From NCBI GenBank assembly GCA_016169945.1, contig JADLSH010000316.1, forward strand, positions 310,001 through 374,000: a stretch of 64,000 nucleotides of DNA. The letters are read 5' to 3'. The notes beneath the pieces are model-generated. The model was given only the letters and a program-made list of their open reading frames with translations, was not told the origin of the DNA and did not search any database. The first letter of the stretch is position 1, and every line of letters begins with the position of its first letter. Position numbers and translations under genes: made by a program. Source of the DNA: Trachythela sp. YZ-2020 (taxonomy: Eukaryota > Cnidaria > Anthozoa > Malacalcyonacea > Clavulariidae). Shown piece after piece: positions 56,440-64,000 of the stretch.

Positions 56440-57612
56440 TTTTTTTTTTTTTTGGTTTTTTTTATTTTATTAAAAATAATAATAATAATAAATGTATTTT
56501 AGTTTAGGGACTTGTCAGAAATTACCAGGGGAGGGGGTGGAGAAAGGGGGAGGGTCTTAATTTTTTCAGCCCTTCAAAAGGGTGGGTCATTAAAAACTGA
56601 ACCATTGAAAAGGGAGTGTCATAAAAATTTAAGTCAGGAATTTGCGCAGCAGGAAGGTGAGGGGTCATGATTTTTTTTGCCCACGGCCAAGGGGAGGGTC
56701 ACGATATTTCATGCTCGTCCTTGCTGGGGGGTCACAGTTTTTCAACTTATTTTTTAAGTCTCCACCCCCCCTCCCCCCCTGGTAATTTCTGACAAGTCCC
56801 TTACCACAAAAGTTACAAGTACAAAGAATAACATACATCAATAATTGAACACGAAAATACAAGTATAGAAAATATAAATATAAATATACAATAATTCAGA
56901 TGTGGTGAGGAAGCCCAAATAGAAACCATACGGCTTATAAATATTTGAGCTACCTCATGTTTTGTGTAGCGAGTTTTATTACATGTTAAAATAACATATA
57001 TAACGCAATAGTAGAGAGGGAATAATCAAATAGCAAGTTGATTGGAATAAAATTATGAAATATTAAAGTCATATATAGCGAGAAAGAAGATTGAAATTTG
57101 AATATAGACGATGAATTACGTATTACGGGGTTCAACGTATTAAAAAATTTGGGTCCTTGATAATTTACAGAAAATTGACGAATATTTGTCCTACAGTAAG
57201 GGACACATAGTGTTCTGGATTGACGGGTATAATAATTATGAATTTGGTTTACGCCTAAAATTGGACACTCGAAACAATCAGGTAGCAATTTATGTTGGTA
57301 TTGATAAATAAACTTCCCGAGATTAAATAAATAAATATCTTCAAATTTCAATATTTTGAGTTCATTAAAAATAGGAGTGGTATGCACACCGAAATCCTGT
57401 TTATCAATGATTCGTAGCACACGTTTTTGTAACACAACAATATTAAGGTTAGTTGGATACGTTGATCCCCATACCGTAATGCAATATTGAAGATAAGGAT
57501 AAACAAGAGCAAAATATAGAATTCGTAAGGCTGATTTGAATAGATAAAAACTTGATCTATAAATAATCCCAATAGATTTGGAAACTTTATGAGCAACATG
57601 GGAAATATAAGA
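56440..57612 (-). mobile_element. jockey-like LINE fragment fused in frame to the R2-like RT
   Basis: From residue ~181 of the 58152-56986 frame the sequence switches to a jockey/RTE-like C-terminal tail: ISHVAHKVSKSIGIIYRSSF, ALVYPYLQYCITVWGS, LQKRVLRIIDK, NYYTRQSRTLCVP. The frame ends at 56986. The 3' UTR leads to an A-rich tail near 56440-56490 (minus-strand AATAAAATAAAAAAAACC), interrupted by the MITE at 56507-56800. It is a 5'-truncated insertion whose junction keeps one reading frame across two unrelated LINE families. Confidence 0.75.
56507..56800. mobile_element. TTA-flanked MITE, 294 bp
   Basis: The ends GGGACTTGTCAGAAATTACC are inverted perfectly at 56778-56800. TTA is present at 56504-56506 and 56801-56803, the 3-bp target duplication usual for PIF/Harbinger. 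The interior is G-rich at one side and non-coding. It lies in the 3' UTR of the jockey-like LINE. Confidence 0.8.
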
Positions 57613-58152
57613 TTTATTTTTCGGATGCAGAGGTTTAAGATCTATATCAGACACCAATTCTTGTATCAGACAGAGTAGTTTAGATTTATGTTCTTGATTG
57701 GACATATCAAAGCCAAAGAATCGTCCCAAATATTCAAATGATTCCCCGATTTTAGTGGTTGGTATGACATGCTTATTGACAAACAGCTTCGGCAGATATT
57801 GCACAGATTTTGTTAGGACTTTCTTGATACCGAAAGTACTACATTTCTCAACTCTAATAAACATGTTGGACCATTGGCACCAGATAGAGAATCGCTTAAG
57901 GAGATGTTGATTTTCAGACTCCTGACCAGTAATAACTGCAACGTCATCGGCAAACTGAAACCAGTGGATTGGGTTTAGGAATTGGAGAGAGAAACCAAAC
58001 TGACGATACTTTTCATCTTTAATATGTTGGATGTAAGTGTTAAAACACATATTAAATAGTAAAGGACTGAGACAGTCACCTTGTAATACTCCACGGCCAA
58101 CAGGTATAAAAGGGGTACGGAACTCAGAAGTAATAATAGAAGTCTTGATCAT

Positions 58153-58194
58153 TATTATTATTATTATTATTAAGTCTTGATTATTATTATTTAT

Positions 58195-58227
<33 letters not shown>

Positions 58228-58257
58228 AATAATATGATAATAATAATAATAATAATA
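58153..58257. repeat. ATT/AAT microsatellite
   Basis: Interrupted trinucleotide arrays in both orientations, forming an imperfect palindrome at the 5' truncation point of the R2-like LINE. Confidence 0.85.
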
Positions 58258-58613
58258 ACTCTCTAGTCAAGGGAGGACGGTTGAGAACAAATAGAGTCGA
58301 GGAATAGAGCCATCCAGTATATAAATAAAGTTAGTTTAGTTAAGGTTTCCTCTTATGGTAGCACTAGATGAAAAAAGACCTTACGGTATACCTGGATGGT
58401 CTCTGCTTTCTAGTGAAAAGCTTGGCATAAAATACTCTCTAGTCAAGGGAGGACGGTTGAGAACAGATAGAGCCGAGGAATAGAGCCATCCAGTATATAA
58501 ATAAAGTTAGTTTAGTTAAGGTTTCCTCTTATGGCAACACTAGATGAATAAAGACCTTACTGTATACCTGGATGGCCTCTGCTCTCTAGTGAAAAGCTTT
58601 GCATAAAATACGC
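58258..58613. repeat. two tandem 176-bp units related to the SINE tail
   Basis: Units start ACTCTCTAGTCAAGGGAGGA at 58258 and 58434 and are almost identical. Each contains CATCCAGTATATAAATAAAG, GTTAGTTTAGTTAAGGTTTC and TAGCACTAGATGA, which resemble the tails at 39690-39860. Confidence 0.85.
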
Positions 58614-58975
58614 ATGTCAAATTTTTCCGTGTGTACGTGCGACAGAGAAAAGAGCCTGGATGCTGAAATGTGATTAAAAGGCGGAAATAGAACTGAGAAG
58701 TAAAAATTGCTATCCCTTCACTTGGGTAAGTCCCATACTATGAATCGATTGGCCATTTGAATCATGCGATATGCTTTCATGTCACTATATAACAAATGGA
58801 ATAATCCAGAATTGTACCGCATGCGCAATAGAAATTATGCCAATCAACATTTTCACCCTATTAATAGAGCCTAGATTACCAATATATATCCATGGCAAAA
58901 GCCGAAATTGATGGGATTATTATCTTAGTAAAATTTCTAAACCGCTAGTGAGTAAATTATTCTTATCCACAGAAA

Positions 58976-59097
58976 GATGTTACGCGGAACAACTTTTCGG
59001 CAACAACTCGCAATGCACATGGGGATATACCAAATTTGATTGGTTTTGTAAAGATTTGCATTGCGAGTTGTCGCTAAAAGTTGTCACGTGTAACATC
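58976..59097. mobile_element. small inverted-repeat element
   Basis: GATGTTACGCGGAACAACTT and CAACTCGCAATGCA pair with TGCATTGCGAGTTGTCGC and AAGTTGTCACGTGTAACATC over ~40 bp arms. Absent from the corresponding place in copy 2 near 62410, so it is an insertion or loss after duplication. Confidence 0.65.
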
Positions 59098-59939
59098 GCA
59101 TTTAAGACTTTTGATGATGGGTATTTACCATGCTAATTAATATGATATCTACGGTTCAAGCCGCTTAAAACAAATGGAAAAGTCCACAGGTACAGCTCAA
59201 TACATGCAGTTGCAACTGAGTATCTCAATTAAATAATTCTTATCACGAATCTTAGGCTGCTGATGATGCGAGTATTTCCCATTTTAATCGTACGTTATAC
59301 GTATCAATTCACTTATAACAAATGGAAAAATCCAGCTCTGAAGCTATTGCGAATGAGGCTCCCAGAGGGTGAGAATTTTGATTGGCGTAATTTTAATTGT
59401 AACGACTAATGTTCATTCGCTTTCGCATGATCTGGACTTTTCCATTTGTTCCAAGTGGCTTCAAACGTGCGATTAATATGGTAGATATCCGGAATCAGAT
59501 TATTTCTATTTTCCAGCTCTAAATAGAAAAGATTTTCTCAATAAGAAAAATATTTAGGCTCATTATCCTGCAGATAAGTGAAGGTTTACTGAGTCTAAGA
59601 TAATATAATATAACCTCATCAATCAGTGATTTAGGCCCCAGATTCCATAAGGGCTAATGACGAGAATTCTGATTGGCGTAACGTTTTAAATAAATATAAT
59701 TTTAAACTATGCGAGTTAACTTGTAGCAAGCCATAATTTTAATTGTGATACTGCCTACCAATTTCGCAGCAAAGCCTCAGCTGGTGAGGATTATGACCAT
59801 CTTCGCTTATCAGAATACTAATATGAACACAATTATTTTTCCTATTTAGAAAATGTTTTTTTATATAATTCATAATTCAATAACTAAATAGTTCTTAGCA
59901 GGAATCTTTGACTTGTGACGTGTGCAACGGATACTCGAA

Positions 59940-59975
59940 GTGACGCGGCGGGTGGCCCGCTATATATAGGGTGAT
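59940..59975 (+). promoter_or_regulatory. conserved TATA-bearing block, copy 1
   Basis: GACGCGGCGGGTGGCCCGCTATATATAGG-type sequence (described in parts: GACGCGGCGGGTGG then CCCGCTATATATAGG) is preserved in copy 2 at 62918-62943 while most neighbouring sequence has drifted. It resembles a TATA core promoter, but no gene follows within reach. Confidence 0.3.
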
Positions 59976-60033
59976 ATAGTACACGTGCTTATTCCTCAAT
60001 CCAAGCATATTCTTGATTCACACCCTAATTTAA

Positions 60034-60714
60034 GGTGGCTCCCTACAATTTAAAAATAGGAGAAAATCATGAATTAGATCAAACTTTTTGAAGGAATGTT
60101 TCTTGTCTGAAATAAAATAATTGTACAACTTTTATAAAGCAACAGTCTAAGAATTTGAAATTGGTCACAAAAGTGACGTCATCACTGTTGCTATGACAAC
60201 ATAGACGATTCAACATGGCCGATATTTTGGCTTTTAACGCACTTTACTTGCAAAAATGCCTGGTTACCCCCATATATTTATTTCAGAAAATATTTTCCTG
60301 TGGTACAATAAACTATCTGACCAAGTTTAAAAAAATTCTGTATAGCCAAAAAATATTTATTTCGAAAAACCATGTTTATAATTTTTGTTTATAAATTTGG
60401 CAGTACAGAATTTTTTTAAACTTGGTCACATAGTTTATTGTACTACAAGAAAATATTTAAAGAAATGAAAAATGGGGGTAACTAGGCGTTTTTTTAAGTA
60501 AAGTACGTTAAAGACCAAAATATTGGCCATCTTGAGTCGTCATTGTTGCAATAGCGACAGTGGTCACGTCATTTTTGTGACCAATTTTCAACTGGTTGAT
60601 TGTTGCTCTATATATGGTGTACAATTTTTTTATTTCTAGCAAGCAACATCTCTTCAAAAAGTTGATCCAATTTATGCATTTTCAACTACATTTTTATAAA
60701 TGTAGGGAGCCACC
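60034..60714. mobile_element. long inverted-repeat element flanked by TTAA
   Basis: Arms of ~310 bp (60034-60345; 60398-60714) start GGTGGCTCCCTACA and lie between TTAA copies (60030-60033, 60715-60718). The arms pair along nearly their whole length (e.g. AAAGTGACGTCA, CAATAAACTA, TTTAAAAAAATTCTGTA). TTAA target choice occurs in piggyBac and Kolobok elements. No transposase. A transcript would form a long dsRNA hairpin. Confidence 0.85.
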
Positions 60715-60720
60715 TTAAAC

Positions 60721-61402
60721 GGCTGTAAAAATATCCAATTTGAAGTTTGACCAAAAGAATGAAATTCATCATGATAAATTCAAAATTTGCCCTAGAAAGA
60801 ATAGCTTGGTAAACCTTGCCTCAGTAACGATGAAATCGAAAAGTATGAAGTTCATCTTTAAATAGGAGCGTAAAATTTCATTCATGTTCATGTTTAATAT
60901 CTTTCTTGTTCTCTATACAGGTGAGTTTCACCAAGTATATGACAGTACAGCACTTGGTGGCCAACTAGAAAAGGAAAGACAGTTGTCAAACAAACTGATA
61001 TTCTACCCACGCAAAATATGTCAATCGGTTTACTGAGAGCTGAGCTGAATTACGAAGGACGCAGCTCGGCTTGATCGAGTCGAAGGTTTACTAAAGTCGC
61101 CTCTGGCTGCCACTGTATGACTCGTGCCTGATCAGGGAGTACAGCTATGATCGACGGGATAGTTTGGCTCTTATCCAAACCCTGTCAACATTCGGAGCAC
61201 CCGGAAAAAACCGCACGACTTTCGGTAGAGCGTTGACTCACTCTCTATCATTATTGCAATTAAAATATATAAATATATTTTAAAACACATTCACGAAACT
61301 GGTTTTACTATATTGGCTTTTAAGCATGACCACTTTCATGCAACTCTTTTTATCAAGCAATAAACTTATAAAAGTTGAGAGTATAAAAGTTTTTAGTTCG
61401 AG
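60721..61402. other. no gene seen
   Basis: Mixed-composition sequence, slightly more G+C-rich at 61020-61210, without a supported frame or repeat. Confidence 0.4.
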
Positions 61403-61737
61403 GTAAAATGCCTATTATACTTATATACCTTACGTGCCAGTTTAATTCATACAAATTTTACCACAAAGTATAACCTTTAATTTCTTGATACCTCGATTCT
61501 TAGATTGTTAGAATCTTCTTAGAGAAGTGAGTTTTGAATGCTACTCTCCGTTGTGCAAAGAGAACATGTTTTCAATCAAAATCTGCATACATTTATAGCG
61601 TAATGTAGCTACTAAAAAAACTCAACGTAATCACATGTGAGAACACAACGTTATACAGAAAAACTATTAGGATATATTGGCCTTAGAATATACAAATTAC
61701 CGACCAACCGGTAAACATTTGCCCAATTGTAATTAAC
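61403..61737 (+). repeat. dispersed repeat, copy 2
   Basis: Diverged copy of 31800-32180 in the same orientation (TATTATACTTATATACCTTACG, ACCGGTAAACATTTG). 61738-62229 beyond it shows no gene. Confidence 0.65.
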
Positions 61738-62229
61738 AGGTTTGGAAGATGCAACAACTGGTTTTTGGAAAAGTCAGTGCATCACATCCTTGGAGAAATC
61801 TTTCATTGCGAACAAGTGAAAGGATGTTATGGATGGAAAACATAAAATATTAGCAAAGCTTTCTGCAATGATAAGCTCTGTCAGTGCAAATAATACAACT
61901 CATTCACTGTAATAGACCTTACCGTTTATCGCATGTGTCAGTACTCCATACAGTAGTACCCAATGTCCTTGCTCTCATTTTTGTCTCTTGTATAGTGCGA
62001 CAGGCGAACATAAAAACAAGGCTGTTGGGGATGCTCAACTTGGATGATTTCACATTGCCTTTCGACTTGTTTGCACAAAGAAAAGAGAATTAAAAATAGA
62101 AACATGAGCAGAATCAACAGACTGTTAATATTTTGTCTCACAGCTGACAATTTTTTCAGCTGTTTTCATAACCCAAGGCAACACTTCACTTGCGATAGTA
62201 ACTTCTAGTTTAGACATATATGCCAAAAG

Positions 62230-62990
62230 CTGGAAGGAAAAATCCAGAATTGTACCGCAATAAAAATTACGTCAATCGAAATTTTCTTCCTATTAATAGA
62301 GCTTAGATTACCAATTTCTATTTATGGAAAAAGCCTAAATTAATGGGATTATTATCTTAGTTAATTTTGGACTGTCATAACAGTGAGTAAATTTTTCTTA
62401 TTCAGAGAGAGAACTAAAATAACTAAGTAATTCTTATCACAAATCTTAGACTTCTGATGACGCGGGTATTTTCCATTTCAATCGTACGTTATACGTTTCA
62501 ATCCGCTTATAACAAATGGAAAAATCCAGCTCTGATGCTACTGCGAATGGGTACGAATCACAATTAAAATTATGGACTTGCTATAAGTCGACGCGCATAG
62601 TTTTAAATGCGAATCGACTTATAGCAAGTCCATAATTTTAATTCTCTGTGAGTGAGCTTGTAGTAAGTCTATGAAATTACGCCAATCAGAATTCTCGCCC
62701 ATAGCCCTCAGGGAACCTGCATGCATACCAATTTCACATGAAAAGCCTAAGCTCGTGAGGATTGTGACTTTTATCTTAGTAAACCTTCATTTATCAGAAT
62801 AATATATATGAACATAATTATTTTTCCTATTTAGAAAAAAGTTTTAGTTCTTATAATTTATATATAGTTCAATAAAGTCTTGTACATGTGACGTGCGCAA
62901 CGGGAACTCGAAGTGACGAGGTGGGTGGCCCGATATATATAGGTTATATTATTCCACAATCCATGCATATTCTAGATTTACGGTTGCGAA
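62230..62990 (+). repeat. direct duplication, copy 2
   Basis: Counterpart of 58794-60020, shorter because the small inverted-repeat element and other inserts are absent. It carries the same promoter-like block (CGGGAACTCGAAGTGACG, then GGTGGCCCGATATATATAGG at ~62924-62943). It contains the perfect palindrome at 62562-62643. Ends close to the CCTTAATTGAAATAGCTG MITE-family end at 62992. Confidence 0.7.
62562..62643. repeat. 29-bp-arm perfect hairpin
   Basis: Arm 62562-62590 (AATTAAAATTATGGACTTGC...) and arm 62615-62643 are exact reverse complements around a 24-nt loop. Related single-arm words (GACTTGCTATAAG/TTGTAGCAAGC) occur near 59725. Confidence 0.85.
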
Positions 62991-63022
62991 AACCTTAATT
63001 GAAATAGCTGCATATATTTATA

Positions 63023-63383
63023 TTATTCATACTGTATGTACACTATATTGAATATCAAAACTCGCAATAGAGAAGGTTTTACGTTGACGCCTCCGTTGTT
63101 TTTTATGGTTTATAATATGACAATCGTTGGAGTATAATCTCTACCCACCCCCCCCACCCATTGCATTGCAAACTCCAATCTTGTTATCTTGGCCAGGCTC
63201 TGCAATTGCAGTGCCAAACTCCAATTCTCCAATTCTACATGTTATCATCATTTGTTGCTGATATTAACAACATTTTGGAGATATCTCCTTTTTTATTTTT
63301 TGGATAAATTGTTTGCTAATTAAAATCGTACTATATCTTAATTATTAACCTTAATTATTAATTATTGATCCGGAGATTACAAG
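63023..63383. other. upstream region of the last gene
   Basis: Contains a C-run (63145-63160), a roughly repeated CAAACTCCAATCTTG/CAAACTCCAATTCTCC pair and A+T-rich sequence up to the ATG at 63384. No clear TATA box at a fixed distance. Confidence 0.3.
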
Positions 63384-63939
63384 ATGGCTGCCACTGATAG
63401 TCCTGACGGTTCAACAGACTTTGTTAAATATAATGATGGTTATTTGTTGAAAAATATTCAGAAGTATAGTTTATATTTTAAATTAAACTCTGATCGAAGA
63501 ATTAAGTGGCTTGGTTGCCTTGAGGAGCTGAAATGCTGTATGTTTGATATATTTGGTGACTATGGTGTATGGAAATCGCCCGGTGGAAAAGCTAAAGAAT
63601 TTACGAATGACCGAATTAAAGTAACGTGGTATGAAAATAAGTCTTTGATTTTGAAAGGGGGTATTGGAGAAAGAATAAATCAATTAGTGACTCGAGAGCT
63701 AGAAGCGAATCCAACAGCAAATACATTCCATAATTGTAAACTTCAAGCAATGACAAAAGAACTAGATATTCATAACATGAATAATGAACCACAGAAATCA
63801 ATCGATGTTTGCGATTATGATCTCCATTATGATCCATTATGATCTCGGAGCATTACATGAACGAATCCAGTGATTTAAAATCGGACTGTTCAACCCTCAA
63901 AGACCTGGAAGACTTTATTGATCAATCATTTCAAAATGT
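63384..63939 (+). CDS. first exon of an unrecognised gene, partial at window end
   Basis: MAATDSPDGSTDFVKYNDGY starts in good context (AAGATGGCTG). The stretch WKSPGGKAKEFTNDRIKVTWY...LILKGG looks like a compact alpha/beta domain that I have seen in transposon-associated proteins, but cannot name. The frame stops at 63842. After the repeated ATTATGATC words (63815-63841), another frame carries on as EHYMNESSDLKSD...LEDFIDQSFQN to a strong GTAAGTAAG donor at 63940. A slip in the ATTATGATC repeat therefore probably shifted the frame. The rest lies beyond the window. Confidence 0.5.
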
Positions 63940-64000
63940 AAGTAAGTAAAGCGTCAATGACAGTATATTGCTTGTACAAACTATCGATTGTTCTACCCCA

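Larger units (their letters stand above)
55714..58152 (-). pseudogene. R2-like LINE polyprotein with another LINE inserted
   Basis: Residues 1-180 of frame 58152-56986 are an R2/NeSL-like RT: GRGVLQGDCLSPLLFN, FADD at 67-70, FEYLGRFFGFDM, DLKPLHPKNK. The C-terminal part resumes at ~56440 (LRDHLTCQGSFF). It includes a zinc-binding knuckle (CSFCLQPETLLHVVAGC) and a restriction-like endonuclease (EYRPDLLLSTSDKHLYIVEL, KRKKAKYKDLI). After a TAA at 55867 the frame continues LGVFDKECHTF...YIFCCRNKE to TAG at 55714. Between the halves, host LINE sequence (several hundred bp) is missing and a jockey-like LINE is present. 5' truncated at ~58152 against an ATT microsatellite. Confidence 0.8.
58794..60020 (+). 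repeat. direct duplication, copy 1
   Basis: Blocks at 58794-58980, 59229-59365 and 59800-60015 match 62230-62410, 62418-62560 and 62790-62990 in order and orientation (e.g. TCCAGAATTGTACCGCA, TCGTACGTTATACGT, ACTCGAAGTGACG). The copies are diverged and differ by insertions. No coding frame is conserved. The last block has a TATA-like site (GCTATATATAGG, 59959-59970) preceded by CGGGTGGCCC. Confidence 0.7.

Overview
The window is eukaryotic: A+T-rich, sparse in long reading frames, with spliceosomal introns (GTAAGT donors, pyrimidine-AG acceptors), microsatellites and many families of transposable elements (TEs). The mix of TEs (jockey/CR1-like and R2-like LINEs, BEL/Pao, Penelope, ISL2EU with a YqaJ protein, Harbinger, hAT MITEs, foldbacks), together with an alpha-kinase and a SAM-like/integrase-like gene set, fits an invertebrate metazoan. 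A cnidarian is most likely, but this rests on family resemblance recalled from memory, not a search. No rRNA gene or intact tRNA gene was seen.

Layout. 1-12 kb: inverted-repeat elements (1872-2448; 4562-4850; 5676-7751), a 5'-truncated LINE with an open RT frame (2836-4170) and a decayed relative (9909-10830). 12.9-21.5 kb: exons of one minus-strand gene with a SAM-like start. It is split by a nearly full-length LINE (13340-17040) in an intron and by a 911-bp foldback (19990-20900) inside an exon, where the 7-bp target duplication lets the original frame be read across. 22.3-24.0 kb: a spliced but frameshifted integrase-like pseudogene. 24.4-29.1 kb: an alpha-kinase pseudogene cut by a 3.4-kb hAT-like element (8-bp target duplication) that itself contains large tandem duplications and a smaller hAT MITE. 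29.8-40.5 kb: a hAT MITE carrying a 15-bp tandem array, a Penelope GIY-YIG fragment, satellites, MITEs, tRNA-derived SINEs, and a palindromic Penelope end with a well-formed hammerhead-ribozyme core.

40.5-58.2 kb is a nest. An R2-like LINE (minus strand) ends in an ATT microsatellite tail. A BEL/Pao element (LTRs 40607-45422 and 55314-55524) sits in that tail. An ISL2EU-like transposon (40630-45231) sits in the Pao 3' LTR and a Harbinger transposon (49878-54805) in its gag. A hAT MITE (50336-51049) sits in the Harbinger MADF-like exon. A second LINE has fused in frame to the R2-like RT, and a TTA-flanked MITE sits in that LINE's 3' region. The Harbinger transposase (52971-54233) is the most intact gene in the window.

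58.2-64 kb: tandem SINE tails, a direct duplication (about 58.8-60.0 kb and 62.2-63.0 kb) with a conserved TATA-bearing block, a long TTAA-flanked inverted repeat (60034-60714), and the first exon of an unrecognised gene (63384-63939) running off the end. Nearly all protein-coding material belongs to mobile elements or to broken multi-exon genes, and no gene here can be called intact host with confidence.
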